Source: Nocardioides piscis (GTDB lineage Bacteria > Actinomycetota > Actinomycetes > Propionibacteriales > Nocardioidaceae). From it: 64,000 nt of DNA. The stretch's first letter is position 1, and every line of letters begins with the position of its first letter. The stretch covers positions 2,604,001 to 2,668,000 of the forward strand of contig NZ_CP049866.1 in the NCBI RefSeq assembly GCF_011300215.1, given 5' to 3'. The translations under genes and the position numbers were made by a program. The notes beneath the pieces were generated by a model. That model ran no database searches and was not told where the DNA came from. It saw nothing but the letters and a program-made list of their open reading frames with translations. Of this stretch, positions 54,595-63,484 are shown piece by piece.

Positions 54595-56106
54595 TCAGCC
54601 CTCCGCGAGCGTGCGGGCCAGCTCGACGAGCGTGGTGACCCCGAAGCCGGTGGCGCCGGTCGGGACATGACCGTAGGGGCCGCCCGAGTTGAGCTCCTTG
54701 CCGGCGATGTCGAGGTGGGCCCACGGCAGGCCGTCGGTGAACTCCCGCAGGAACGCGGCCGCCATCAGGCCGCCGCCCCACCTGACCCCGTCGTGCTGGA
54801 GGAGGTCGGCGATCTTCGAGGCGCCGACGCGCTCCTTCATCTCCTCGGGGATCGGCATCGGCCAGTGCTGCTCCCCGGCCCTGGTGCCGGCTGCCAGCAC
54901 CGCGTCGACGATGTCAGCTGAGCCCATGACGGCACCGACTCGGTCGCCCAGCGCGAGCATCATGTGCCCGGTCAGGGTCGCGATGTCGACGACCAGGTCG
55001 GGCTTCTCCTCGACCGCGAGCACCAGGGCGTCCCCGAGCAGCATCCTGCCCTCGGCATCGGTGTTGGTGACCTCGACGGTCTTGCCGCCATACATCGTCA
55101 CGACGTCGCTCGGGCGGAACGCGGACCCCGAGACCATGTTCTCGGCCATCGGCGCCCAGGCGGTCACCTTGATCGGCAGGCCGAGACGGGCGATGGCCAG
55201 GGTCGCGGTGACCACGCACGCGGCGCCGGCCATGTCAGCCTTCATCCCGGTCATCGAGCCGGCGGGCTTGATCGAGAGACCACCGGAGTCGAAGGTGATG
55301 CCCTTGCCGACCAGGGCGAGGTGGGTCCGGGCGCCCTTGGGGGAATAGGCGAGGCGGGCCAGGCGAGGCTTGGCGTCCGAGCCGTTGCCGACCGCCAGGG
55401 TGCCCCCGAGGCCACGGGACGTCAGCTCATCGTGGTCCCAGATCTCCAGCGCCACCTTGGGTGCGCCGCGACCCTTGGTCACGTCCTTGTGGGCCGCGGT
55501 CACGGCCTCGGCGAACGCGGCGGGAGTCAGGTGGCCGGGCGGTTCGTTGACCCACTCGCGGGTCTGGCGCACCGCGGCCGCGACGACCTGGGCGCGCTCG
55601 AAGGCCTCGGTGGCGTCGGTCTTGCGGGCGATGGGGGAGAGCACCACCACGTCCAGTGCCGAGGTGTCGCTGGGCGCGGCCGACTTGTGCCGGGTGAACG
55701 TGTAGCCGCCCAGCAGGTGGCCCTGGGTCACCGCGTCGACGAGTTGCGGGGTGTCGGCGGGCAGGGCGATCGCGACCGACACGGCGTTGGGCACGCTTCG
55801 GGCCGCGACACCAGCGGCTCGGCGTACGGCGGTCTCGTCGGTCTCGTCGACAGGCCCGAGCCCCACCAGCACCAGCAGCGGCGCGTTGATCGTCGAGGCC
55901 GTGGGGATGCGCACCGACTCGCCGGGCTTGCCGGTGAAGCCGAGCGAGGACAGCATCGGCAGCCACTTGCGGCCCCAGGCCGCGGCGACGTCGCTGCCTG
56001 CCTCGCAGACGACCGGCCCGGTGGGGGTCGAGCTGACTCCCACGACGACCGCCTCCGCCCTGGTCTTGGCGGGGCTGGCGTTGCGGAGGGTGTACGTCGT
56101 CGTCAC
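54595..56106 (-). CDS. pepA: leucyl aminopeptidase (M17)
   Basis: About 503 residues. The C-terminal catalytic domain has [26 protein letters not shown] and [17 protein letters not shown], the last being the M17 signature that holds the two metal ions and the active site. It removes N-terminal residues from peptides in the cytoplasm. The GTG at 56106 is chosen because a TATGGT box lies 6 nt before it; a GTG at 56130 is possible but would overlap that box. Divergent from gcvT, 65 nt apart. Confidence 0.95.
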   Translation of the reverse strand: MTTTYTLRNASPAKTRAEAVVVGVSSTPTGPVVCEAGSDVAAAWGRKWLPMLSSLGFTGKPGESVRIPTASTINAPLLVLVGLGPVDETDETAVRRAAGVAARSVPNAVSVAIALPADTPQLVDAVTQGHLLGGYTFTRHKSAAPSDTSALDVVVLSPIARKTDATEAFERAQVVAAAVRQTREWVNEPPGHLTPAAFAEAVTAAHKDVTKGRGAPKVALEIWDHDELTSRGLGGTLAVGNGSDAKPRLARLAYSPKGARTHLALVGKGITFDSGGLSIKPAGSMTGMKADMAGAACVVTATLAIARLGLPIKVTAWAPMAENMVSGSAFRPSDVVTMYGGKTVEVTNTDAEGRMLLGDALVLAVEEKPDLVVDIATLTGHMMLALGDRVGAVMGSADIVDAVLAAGTRAGEQHWPMPIPEEMKERVGASKIADLLQHDGVRWGGGLMAAAFLREFTDGLPWAHLDIAGKELNSGGPYGHVPTGATGFGVTTLVELARTLAEG

Positions 56107-56112
56107 CCCGGC

Positions 56113-56118
56113 ACCATA
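56113..56118 (-). promoter_or_regulatory. -10 box of pepA (leaderless)
   Basis: TATGGT on the minus strand, 6 nt before the GTG at 56106. It decides the pepA start. Confidence 0.5.
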
Positions 56119-56158
56119 GGCGCTGTCCACCGGCGATTCTCCTCCACGGTCGCTGGGG

Positions 56159-56164
56159 TAGGTT
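56159..56164 (+). promoter_or_regulatory. -10 box of gcvT (leaderless)
   Basis: TAGGTT, 7 nt before the ATG at 56172. The pepA and gcvT promoters are thus back to back within 65 nt. Confidence 0.5.
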
Positions 56165-56171
56165 TCGGGAC

Positions 56172-57295
56172 ATGGCCGACGCGACCCTCAAGCAGTCCCC
56201 GTTGCACCAGCGACACGTCGCGCTCGGTGCGAAGTTCGCCGAGTTCGGCGGGTGGTCGATGCCGCTCGAATATCCCGCCGGCGTGGTCAAGGAGCACACC
56301 TGCGTGCGGGAGTCGGTGGGCGTCTTCGACGTCAGCCACCTCGGCAAGGCCATGGTCAGCGGCCCCGGCGCTGCCGCCTTCGTCAACGCGACGCTGTCCA
56401 ACGACCTGGCCAAGATCCAGCCCGGCAAGGCGCAGTACACCCTGTGCTGCGACGCGGAGACCGGCGGCATCGTCGACGACCTCATCGCCTACTACCAGGA
56501 CGACGAGCACGTCCTGCTCGTGCCCAACGCGGCCAACACCGCCGAGGTCGTACGCCGACTGCAGGCCGAGGCCCCGACGGTGTCTCGATCGTCGACCACC
56601 ACGACGACTACGCCGTGCTCGCCGTCCAGGGGTCGAAGTCCGACGAGGTCCTCGAGCGAGTCGGGCTGCCGACCGGCCACGACTACATGTCCTTCGTCGA
56701 GGCCCAGCTGCCCGAGCTGGTGGGACCCGACACCGGGATCGTCGTGTGCCGCACCGGCTACACCGGTGAGCGGGGCTATGAGCTGATCGCCCGCAACGAC
56801 ATCGCCGGCCCGCTGTGGGACGCACTGATGGCGGCCGGCGAGGAGTTCGGGATGCTGGCCTGCGGTCTGGGGTCGCGCGACACCCTGCGGACCGAGATGG
56901 GCTATCCCCTCCACGGGCAGGACATCACCCTCGACGTCAACCCGGTGGAGGCCGGCCTGAGCTGGGCGGTGGGTTGGAAGAAGGAGGCCTTCTGGGGACG
57001 TGAGGCGCTCCTGGCCGTCAAGGAGGCCGGACCGAAGCGCAGGCTGCGCGGCCTGCTCGCCACCGGTCGTGGGATCCCGCGCCCGGGGATGGGGGTCACC
57101 CTCACCCAGGACGTCCCCCTGTGCGACATCACCTCCGGCACCTTCTCCCCGACGCTGAAGAAGGGCATCGGGTTGGCGCTCGTGCCGTCGATGGTCAACC
57201 CGGAGGCAGAGGTCGGCGTCGACGTGCGCGGCAGGCGCGAGATCTTCCAGCTGGTCAAGCCGCCGTTCGTCGACACGTCCGTCCGGGAGGCGTGA
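56172..57295 (+). CDS. gcvT: glycine cleavage system aminomethyltransferase (one frame break)
   Basis: The repaired product is about 374 residues. The start, [19 protein letters not shown] followed by GGWSMPLEY, and VFDVSHLGK are typical; the C-terminal part has [30 protein letters not shown] and [18 protein letters not shown]. GcvT passes the aminomethyl carbon from GcvH to tetrahydrofolate. The frame breaks at C run 56572-56575; a fifth C gives [17 protein letters not shown]. GcvT depends on lipoyl-GcvH, linking it to lipA and lipB here. Position matches Rv2211c near pepB in M. tuberculosis. It overlaps the next gene by 1 nt. Confidence 0.94.
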
Positions 57296-57546
57296 TGCTG
57301 CCCGACCAGCCGCCGACGTTCCGTCAGCCCACTGCCGCCGACCGACCGTGGTGGTGGCGGCTGGAGGACGCCTCCGGCAACGAGGTCGCGCCCGAGGGGT
57401 TCGCCTCCGAGCGCTTCGCCTCCCAGGCCGATGCGGAGTCGTGGGTCGGGGAGATCTGGGCCGACATGGTCGAGGTGGGCGTCGCCGCGGTGACCCTGTT
57501 CGAGCACGAGCGCGAGGTCTACGGGCCGATGTCGCTGCACGCCTGA
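57295..57546 (+). CDS. small conserved protein of unknown function
   Basis: An 83-residue acidic protein with WWWRLEDASGNEV, FASQADAESWVGEIWADM and VTLFEHEREVYGPMSL. It has no membrane segment or known motif. The ATG shares one base with the gcvT stop and its own stop shares one base with the PhzF gene start, so it is translated within the operon. Function not recognised. Confidence 0.75.
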   Translation: MLPDQPPTFRQPTAADRPWWWRLEDASGNEVAPEGFASERFASQADAESWVGEIWADMVEVGVAAVTLFEHEREVYGPMSLHA

Positions 57547-58373
57547 TGCACGACTTCAGCCAGGTCGACGTCTTCGCCAGCTCACCGCTGGGCGGCAACC
57601 CGGTCGCCGTCGTCCACGACGCCGACGACCTGAGCTCCGAGCAGATGGCGTCCTTCGCCCGCTGGACCAACCTGAGCGAGACGACCTTCCTGCTCGCCCC
57701 GACGCGACCCGACGCCGACTACCGGCTGCGCATCTTCACCCCGGGCGGTGAGCTGCCGTTCGCCGGGCACCCCACGCTGGGGTCGGCGCACGCCTGGCTG
57801 GAGGCGGGGGGAGCCCCCCGCGGGGACCACGTGGTCCAGGAGTGCGGGGCTGGTCTCGTCGCCGTACGGCGTGGTGACGTGCTGGCCTTCGCGGCGCCTC
57901 CGCTGCTCCGCAGCGGTCCGGCGGACGACTCGACGCGGGAGGCGATCGCGCGGGCGCTGCGGATCGACGTGGGCGACATCGTCGCCGCGGAGTGGGTGGA
58001 CAACGGCCCGGGGTGGGTCGCCGCCCAGCTGCGCGACGCCGACGCCGTCCTGGCGCTGCAGCCCGACTTCAGCGCGATGCACGACCTCGACCTGGGGGTC
58101 GTGGGGCTCCGCCCGCCCGGCTCCGAGACGGCCGTCGAGGTCAGGGGCTTCGCTCCCGAGCTGGCCGTCCCCGAGGACCCGGTCACGGGCTCCCTCAACG
58201 CGGGGATCGCGCAGTGGTTGATCGGCAACGGCACCCTGCCGTCGTCCTACGTGGCAGCCCAGGGCACGGTCCTCGGCCGCTCGGGCCGGGTCCACGTCGA
58301 GCAGGACGGCGACGTGATCTGGGTCGGCGGGGCCACCCGGACCACGGTCAGCGGTCGTGTCGATCTCGGCTGA
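57546..58373 (+). CDS. PhzF-family isomerase-like protein
   Basis: A 275-residue protein of two similar halves. The start [18 protein letters not shown], catalytic Glu in [28 protein letters not shown] and [14 protein letters not shown] are the PhzF family blocks. PhzF in phenazine synthesis isomerises a dihydro acid; most family members have no known substrate, and no phenazine genes are near. Confidence 0.92.
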   Translation: MHDFSQVDVFASSPLGGNPVAVVHDADDLSSEQMASFARWTNLSETTFLLAPTRPDADYRLRIFTPGGELPFAGHPTLGSAHAWLEAGGAPRGDHVVQECGAGLVAVRRGDVLAFAAPPLLRSGPADDSTREAIARALRIDVGDIVAAEWVDNGPGWVAAQLRDADAVLALQPDFSAMHDLDLGVVGLRPPGSETAVEVRGFAPELAVPEDPVTGSLNAGIAQWLIGNGTLPSSYVAAQGTVLGRSGRVHVEQDGDVIWVGGATRTTVSGRVDLG

Positions 58374-58386
58374 GACGCTGCCCGAC

Positions 58387-58392
58387 TAGAGT
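58387..58392 (+). promoter_or_regulatory. -10 box of thyA (leaderless)
   Basis: TAGAGT, 7 nt before the GTG at 58400, in a 26-nt gap after the PhzF gene. Confidence 0.5.
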
Positions 58393-58399
58393 CCGTCAC

Positions 58400-59209
58400 G
58401 TGCGCGCCTACCTCGACCTCCTGCAGCGTCTCCTCGACGAGGGCGTCGAGAAGTCCGACCGCACCGGCACCGGCACCTACAGCGTCTTCGGCCACCAGAT
58501 GCGCTTCGACCTCTCGCAGGGGTTCCCGCTGGTGACGACGAAGAAGATCCACACCCGGTCGGTCTTCGGCGAGCTGCTGTGGTTCCTGCGCGGTGACACC
58601 AACATCAAGTGGCTCAAGGACCGGGGCATCTCGATCTGGGACGAGTGGGCCGACGAGAACGGCGACCTCGGCCCGGTCTACGGCCACCAGTGGCGCTCGT
58701 GGCCCACGCCCGACGGGCGTCACGTCGACCAGGTCGCGCAGGTGATCTCGCAGATCAAGGACGATCCCGACAGCCGTCGTCACATCGTCTCCGCGTGGAA
58801 CGTCGCCGACATCGCCGACATGGCGCTGCCGCCGTGCCACACGCTCATCCAGTTCTATGTCGCGCCCTCGCAGGACGGCCCGGGTCGACTGTCGTGCCAG
58901 CTCTACCAGCGCTCCGGTGACGTCTTCCTCGGCGTGCCGTTCAACATTGCCTCCTACGCCCTGCTGACCCACATGGTCGCCCAGGTCACCGGGCTCGAGG
59001 TCGGCGACTTCGTCCACACGATCGGGGACGCCCACCTCTACTCCAACCACGTCGAGCAGGCGCGGCTCCAGCTGACCCGCGACCCTCGACCGCTGCCGCG
59101 GCTGGTGCTCAACCCCGCCGTCACCGAGATCGACGGATTCGACCTCGACGACATCGACCTCGAGGGCTACGACCCCCACCCCGGCATCAAGGCCCCCGTT
59201 GCCGTCTGA
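58400..59209 (+). CDS. thyA: thymidylate synthase
   Basis: A 269-residue Thy[21 protein letters not shown], catalytic Cys in [33 protein letters not shown] and [12 protein letters not shown]. It makes dTMP from dUMP with methylene-tetrahydrofolate, yielding dihydrofolate for the DHFR encoded next. The GTG at 58400 is fixed by the family start ([14 protein letters not shown]) and the TAGAGT box. Confidence 0.97.
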   Translation: MRAYLDLLQRLLDEGVEKSDRTGTGTYSVFGHQMRFDLSQGFPLVTTKKIHTRSVFGELLWFLRGDTNIKWLKDRGISIWDEWADENGDLGPVYGHQWRSWPTPDGRHVDQVAQVISQIKDDPDSRRHIVSAWNVADIADMALPPCHTLIQFYVAPSQDGPGRLSCQLYQRSGDVFLGVPFNIASYALLTHMVAQVTGLEVGDFVHTIGDAHLYSNHVEQARLQLTRDPRPLPRLVLNPAVTEIDGFDLDDIDLEGYDPHPGIKAPVAV

Positions 59210-59210
59210 G

Positions 59211-59702
59211 GTGCCCCGCCCCGTCACCCTCGTCGCCGCGTATGCCGACAACCGGGTCATCGGCGACGCGGGCTCGATCCCGTGGCACATCAGTGAGGAC
59301 TTCGCCCACTTCAAGGCGGTGACCATGGGCGGGGTGCTCGTCATGGGGCGAGCGACCTGGGACTCCATCGGTCGCCCGCTGCCGGGGCGCACCACGATCG
59401 TCCTGACCCGCGACCACGACTGGTCGGCCCCGGGCGCCCTGGTCGCGCACTCGCTCGAGGACGCCCTGTCGGTCGCCGAGTCCTGCACCGGCGAGGTGTT
59501 CGTCGTCGGTGGGGGGCAGGTCTACGAGCTGGCGCTGCCGATCGCCACCCACCAGGTCCTCACCGAGGTCCACGCCTCCCCGAACGGTGACGCCGTCTAT
59601 CCGTGGTTCTCCCCGGACGAGTGGGTGGAGACCCGGCGCGAGTCGCGCCCCGACCTCGGACTCGACTGGGTGTGGTGGGAGCGGCTGCCGCCGGCAGCGT
59701 GA
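59211..59702 (+). CDS. folA: dihydrofolate reductase
   Basis: About 163 residues: VTLVAAYADNRVIGDAG, PWHISEDFAHFKAVTMG (catalytic acidic residue), VLVMGRATWDSIGRPLPG and FVVGGGQVYELAL. It reduces the dihydrofolate made by ThyA. The GTG at 59211, one base after the thyA stop, gives the usual family length; a TTG at 59199 inside thyA is an alternative. Classic thyA-folA operon. Confidence 0.96.
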   Translation: MPRPVTLVAAYADNRVIGDAGSIPWHISEDFAHFKAVTMGGVLVMGRATWDSIGRPLPGRTTIVLTRDHDWSAPGALVAHSLEDALSVAESCTGEVFVVGGGQVYELALPIATHQVLTEVHASPNGDAVYPWFSPDEWVETRRESRPDLGLDWVWWERLPPAA

Positions 59703-59707
59703 ACACC

Positions 59708-60169
59708 ATGGCGCTGACCCTCGACATCGACGACAACTCGCCGACGCACCCCTTCGAGCAGGTGCGGTCCCAGGTCGCCGACCTCGTCGACAGCGGTGCC
59801 CTCGAGCCGGGGTTCCGGCTGCCGCCCGTGCGCGCTCTGGCCACGAGTCTCGGGCTCGCCACCAACACGGTTGCCCGTGCCTACCGTGAGCTCGAGATCG
59901 CTGGTGTCGTGGAGACCCGAGGCCGCGCCGGGACGTTCGTCGCCGGACGCGGCGTGGAGCGGGCGGCCCGGGAGGCGGCGTCGGCATACGTGCGCTCGGT
60001 CCGCGACCTCGGGCTGGCTGACGACGAGGCGCTGGAGCACGTCCGGCGCGCGCTGGGGCTTGAGGTCCTCGGGACCAGGTCCAGGCGCGCCGAAGGCCCG
60101 AGCACCATGGGTGTCGGGCTCAGCGGGGCGGCTGGGGTCGTCGGTGGGGTGGGTCAGTCTGGACAATGA
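59708..60169 (+). CDS. GntR-family (YtrA-type) regulator
   Basis: 153 residues as read. The winged helix (HPFEQVRSQVADLVDSGALE, LPPVRALATSLGLATNTVAR, AYRELEIAGVVETRGRAGTF) is followed by a short helical tail (LGLADDEALEHVRRALG), as in short YtrA-type regulators. The last 35 residues look non-family and overlap the convergent HNH gene by 50 nt. Adding one G to the run 60055-60058 would end the protein at RRALGA at once, so the annotated end may be wrong. Confidence 0.85.
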   Translation: MALTLDIDDNSPTHPFEQVRSQVADLVDSGALEPGFRLPPVRALATSLGLATNTVARAYRELEIAGVVETRGRAGTFVAGRGVERAAREAASAYVRSVRDLGLADDEALEHVRRALGLEVLGTRSRRAEGPSTMGVGLSGAAGVVGGVGQSGQ

Positions 60170-61517
60170 AGCCACCGGGCAACGTCCAGCGGTAGGAACC
60201 GTCTCGGAGCCGGCGATAGCTGAAGTCGGCATGCGTCTTGGCGCGGTGATGGCGGCGACACAGCGGTGCCAGGGCTTCGAGCGAGGTCTGTCCGGGAGGT
60301 CCGCCCTCGTCGGGCGGGACGTAGGGCTCGATGTGGTCGAGGTCGCAGGCGATCGACGGTCGGTTGCAGTGGGGGAAGACGCATGTCTCGTCGCGGAGAC
60401 GCGCCGCCTCGGCCATGGCCGACGGCGGGTCGTGCCGGTCGACGGGGGCTATGAGCGAGGCGTCCAGGACCGGCCTGACGGTCACGTGCGCACCGACGAG
60501 CCATCGGGCCAGCCGCTCCAGGAGCACCGGCCCGAGGCGACTGGTCGCCACCCCGCCTTGTCCAGGTCGCAGGGGGTCGAGCAGGTCGGACGCGGTGACG
60601 TGGAGCACCAGACTCGGCGATCCGCTGGCGTGCGCGGGCGCTCGGCGATACGGGGAGGACGGGGTGAACCCGGCGTCCTCCGCGGCTGGGCTCGTCTCAC
60701 CGTCGTCCAGGGCTCCAGTCTCGCGATCAACAACCGCAAGCAGGTCTAGCGCCCGCTGCGGATCGGCCAGGATCCCGACCGAGCGGGCGCGACGCACGTC
60801 GAGGTCCTGCGGGTCGCCGAGCGCCCCCAACGTGGCCGCCATGGCGGACACGGTGTCGTCGAAAGCCTCCGCGTCGGCGGTGTCGAGCGTCATGTGCACC
60901 TGGCTGGTGCTGGGCGCGCCGGCATCGTGCTGCACATCGACCCGACGGCTCGCAAGAGCGGAGTCGTGGTCGGCATGGGCGCGGTCGGGATCGGCGTAGA
61001 GCCGGGCTTCTTGGACCAGGACACCGATCCGGTGTGGATTGAGGCGGGTCGGCTGCCATGCCAGCAGCCGATCCGCATGAGCGGCCGCATCGACGTCGAG
61101 GTCGCGGGACTCCTGGGCAGCCAACCTGGCGAGGGAGGCAGGCACCCGGAGCTCGTGCACCAGCGCCCAGAGGCGGGGGAGGCGGTGCGCCAGGTCGAGG
61201 GCGTCGCCGATGAGCGCGTTGGCGGCCTCATGGGAGATGCCGACGGCGCCGGCGTATTCGACCGGGGCGAACTCCGCCACCAGCGGAGCGCCCACTCCGG
61301 CGAGCGAGATCGTGCGCTCGCCCCACAGTGCCGTCGGCGACCCGGTCCAGGAGGCAGCGTGGCCCGTCGACACGGCTGGGTGGGCGTGGGCCCAGTCGAG
61401 GGCCGCGGTCAGCTCGGCCGCCTCGGCGCGGCGCCTGGCAGATCGCGCCGCGACTGCCCGGTCCAGCACGGACCGGGAGTTCCGGGTGCTGGAGGGGTGA
61501 GTCGCGGTGCTGGTCAT
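60120..61517 (-). CDS. DUF222/HNH endonuclease-domain protein (13E12-like)
   Basis: A 465-residue protein with an N-terminal DUF222 region (VLDRAVAARSARRRAEAAEL to LDLAHRLPRLWALVHELRVP) and a C-terminal HNH domain: CVFPHCNRP, CDLDHIEPY and LEALAPLCRRHHRAKTH. This is the family found as many dispersed copies (13E12 in mycobacteria) across actinobacteria. The nuclease role is presumed and the biological role unknown. A perfect TGATCC-ATT-GGATCA palindrome lies next to its start. Confidence 0.9.
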   Translation of the reverse strand: MTSTATHPSSTRNSRSVLDRAVAARSARRRAEAAELTAALDWAHAHPAVSTGHAASWTGSPTALWGERTISLAGVGAPLVAEFAPVEYAGAVGISHEAANALIGDALDLAHRLPRLWALVHELRVPASLARLAAQESRDLDVDAAAHADRLLAWQPTRLNPHRIGVLVQEARLYADPDRAHADHDSALASRRVDVQHDAGAPSTSQVHMTLDTADAEAFDDTVSAMAATLGALGDPQDLDVRRARSVGILADPQRALDLLAVVDRETGALDDGETSPAAEDAGFTPSSPYRRAPAHASGSPSLVLHVTASDLLDPLRPGQGGVATSRLGPVLLERLARWLVGAHVTVRPVLDASLIAPVDRHDPPSAMAEAARLRDETCVFPHCNRPSIACDLDHIEPYVPPDEGGPPGQTSLEALAPLCRRHHRAKTHADFSYRRLRDGSYRWTLPGGFIVQTDPPHRRPQPPR

Positions 61518-61532
61518 TGATCCATTGGATCA
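61518..61532. promoter_or_regulatory. palindrome at the DUF222/HNH gene start
   Basis: TGATCC-ATT-GGATCA, a perfect 6-bp inverted repeat, ends at the base next to the ATG (61517). It could be an autoregulatory site. Nothing else is recognisable in 61533-61734. Confidence 0.3.
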
Positions 61533-61734
61533 GGGACCACTGACAGTGACGGGCAAGCGGCCAGGACCGGTGGAACAGAGGGACAACCGAGCGAAGCCGG
61601 CACAGCGGAGATTCGAACCGGGTGCCGCCATCTCGACCGGTGACTACGAGGGCAAGGTTCCGGAACACATCTCCCTCCACCCCGGGGCTCCGGCACAGTG
61701 AGCGCCGGTGGGCACGACCAAGGCTGGAGACACC

Positions 61735-61740
61735 TATGCT
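61735..61740 (+). promoter_or_regulatory. -10 box of the dipeptidase gene (leaderless)
   Basis: TATGCT, 6 nt before the GTG at 61747. It decides between this start and the GTG at 61708. Confidence 0.45.
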
Positions 61741-61746
61741 CCAGCC

Positions 61747-62973
61747 GTGAGCACCCCCGCATCCTCGACCGAGTCCGCCACGATCACCAGGCGCGGCAAG
61801 CGCCGCTGGCTGCGCCGTACGGCGATCGCGCTGGTCCTCCTCCTGGTCGTCGGCCTGGTCGCGTTCTTCTCCCTGGCGCCCGGCATCGTCGAGAAGGGGA
61901 TGAACCAGGTCGTCGCGGGCGACCTGCCTGCCGTCTCCGACGAGACCCAGGCCCTCCACGACGAGCTGACCATCATCGACATGCACTCCGACACCCTGAT
62001 GTGGGACCGCGACCTGCTCGAGCGCGCCGACCGCGGCCACATGGACCTGCCGCGGCTGGAGGAGGGCAACGTGGCGCTGCAGGTGTTCTCGTCGGTGTCC
62101 AAGTCGCCGAAGCAGCAGAACTACGACGCCAACAGCGACGAGACCGACAACATCACGCTGCTCACCTTCGCCCAGCTGCAGCCGCCCCGGACGTGGACCT
62201 CGCTGCTGGAGCGGTCGCTCTATCACGCGGAGAAGCTCGAGAAGGCCGCCGAGAGGTCCGACGGCGCCCTCCTGCTGGTGCGGACGAAGAGCGACCTGGA
62301 TGAGCTGGTCGAGGCCCGCGAGGCGGGGGAGCAGGTCACCGGCGCGCTCTTCTCCGTCGAGGGCCTGCACAACCTGGAGGGCGACCCCGACAACCTCCAG
62401 GCGCTCTTCGACGCGGGGACGCGGATGGCGGGATTCACCCACTTCTTCGACAACGAGGTCTCCGGGTCGATGCACGGGATCGAGAAGGACGGCCTGACCC
62501 AGACAGGCCGCGAGGTGCTGGCCGAGATGGAGCGACTGGGCATCGTCGTCGACATCGCGCACGCCAGCGAGCCGGCGGTGGCGGAGATCCTGGACGCGGC
62601 GACCCGCCCGGTGGTCGCCAGCCACGGCGGGGTCCAGGCCACCTGCGAGGTCAATCGCAACCTCAGCGACGAGCAGATCGAGGGCGTCGCCGCGACCGGT
62701 GGCGTGGTCGGGATCGGCTACTGGGACGCGGCCATCTGCGAGACCACGCCTGCTGCGGTCGTGGACGCGCTCGAGCACGTCATCGAGGTCGGCGGCATCG
62801 AGACCGCGGCCCTGGGCAGCGACTTCGACGGCGCGACCACGGTCGCCTGGGACACCAGCCAGATCGCGGTGATCACCGAGGAGCTGAGGGCTCGCGGACA
62901 CAGCGACCGTGACATCGCAGCCATCATGGGCGGCAACACGCTGCGGGTGCTGCGCGAGGTGCTGCCCCAGTGA
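61747..62973 (+). CDS. membrane-anchored dipeptidase (peptidase M19)
   Basis: About 408 residues. A membrane anchor at residues 25-45 (TAIALVLLLVVGLVAFFSLA) places the enzyme outside. The zinc motif is IDMHSDTLMWD; further M19 blocks are FSVEGLHNLEGD, VVDIAHASEPAV, VVASHGGVQATCEVNRNLS and LGSDFDGATTV. Members cleave dipeptides or act on peptidoglycan-derived or beta-lactam substrates. The NUDIX gene overlaps by 4 nt. Confidence 0.93.
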   Translation: MSTPASSTESATITRRGKRRWLRRTAIALVLLLVVGLVAFFSLAPGIVEKGMNQVVAGDLPAVSDETQALHDELTIIDMHSDTLMWDRDLLERADRGHMDLPRLEEGNVALQVFSSVSKSPKQQNYDANSDETDNITLLTFAQLQPPRTWTSLLERSLYHAEKLEKAAERSDGALLLVRTKSDLDELVEAREAGEQVTGALFSVEGLHNLEGDPDNLQALFDAGTRMAGFTHFFDNEVSGSMHGIEKDGLTQTGREVLAEMERLGIVVDIAHASEPAVAEILDAATRPVVASHGGVQATCEVNRNLSDEQIEGVAATGGVVGIGYWDAAICETTPAAVVDALEHVIEVGGIETAALGSDFDGATTVAWDTSQIAVITEELRARGHSDRDIAAIMGGNTLRVLREVLPQ

Positions 62974-63368
62974 CAGCCCCCATCGTCGTCGCGGCCGTGG
63001 CCATCGTCCGCGACGGCTGCGTCCTGACGGTCCGCAAGGAGGGCACGAGCAGGTTCATGCTCGTCGGCGGCAAGCTCGAGCCCGGCGAGACGCCACTGGA
63101 CGCCGCGTTGCGCGAGACCAGGGAAGAAGTCGGGATCGACGTCGTCGACCTCGAGCTGCTCGGTGAGTTCGTCTCCGAGGCCGCCAACGAACCGGGCCAC
63201 GAGCTCCACTCCACGGTCTTCGTCGGTATGGCGGACGCCGACCCCGTCGCGGCCGGCGAGATCGCCGAGGTGCGCTGGACCGACATGGAGCGTGCGGCAG
63301 CAGGGGACTACGACGACCTGGCCCCGATGCTCGAGCACGACGCCCTCAGGCTGCTGCGGGCTCCCTAG
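62970..63368 (+). CDS. NUDIX hydrolase
   Basis: A 132-residue protein. The complete NUDIX box (GX5EX7REUXEEXGU) is seen as GGKLEPGETPLDAALRETRE followed by EVGIDV. Substrates are nucleoside diphosphate derivatives, not predictable here. The GTG at 62970 overlaps the dipeptidase stop by 4 nt. Confidence 0.93.
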   Translation: MTAPIVVAAVAIVRDGCVLTVRKEGTSRFMLVGGKLEPGETPLDAALRETREEVGIDVVDLELLGEFVSEAANEPGHELHSTVFVGMADADPVAAGEIAEVRWTDMERAAAGDYDDLAPMLEHDALRLLRAP

Positions 63369-63463
63369 CCCCGGGGCGGCAGGGACCGCACGAAGGTGAC
63401 GCTGCGGTCGACCCAGACCTGCAGGTCGTGGAGACGCTCGGCCAGTCGCTCGTCGTACGCCAT
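63365..63463 (-). CDS. possible very small ORF, TfoX-like N-terminus
   Basis: A 32-codon frame starting MAYDERLAERL, which is like the first residues of TfoX/Sxy N-terminal domain proteins, then WVDRSVTFVRSLPPRG and a stop. It overlaps the NUDIX gene end by 4 nt. It may be a small protein or a remnant of a longer gene; expression is not supported by a clear ribosome-binding site. Confidence 0.3.
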   Translation of the reverse strand: MAYDERLAERLHDLQVWVDRSVTFVRSLPPRG

Positions 63464-63472
63464 GGGGTCCAG

Positions 63473-63478
63473 TATGTT
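63473..63478 (+). promoter_or_regulatory. -10 box of the gene at 63485 (leaderless)
   Basis: TATGTT, 6 nt before the ATG at 63485. Confidence 0.4.
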
Positions 63479-63484
63479 CGGCCC

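Noticed and set aside
60120..61517. The DUF222/HNH gene as part of an insertion sequence or intron
   Set aside because: No flanking direct repeats, terminal inverted repeats or intron-like RNA were found, so it is listed only as a gene.
61600..61660. A tRNA-like GGTTCGAATCT on the minus strand in the gap between the HNH and dipeptidase genes
   Set aside because: The flanking bases do not pair as a T-stem, and no anticodon arm or acceptor stem can be drawn.
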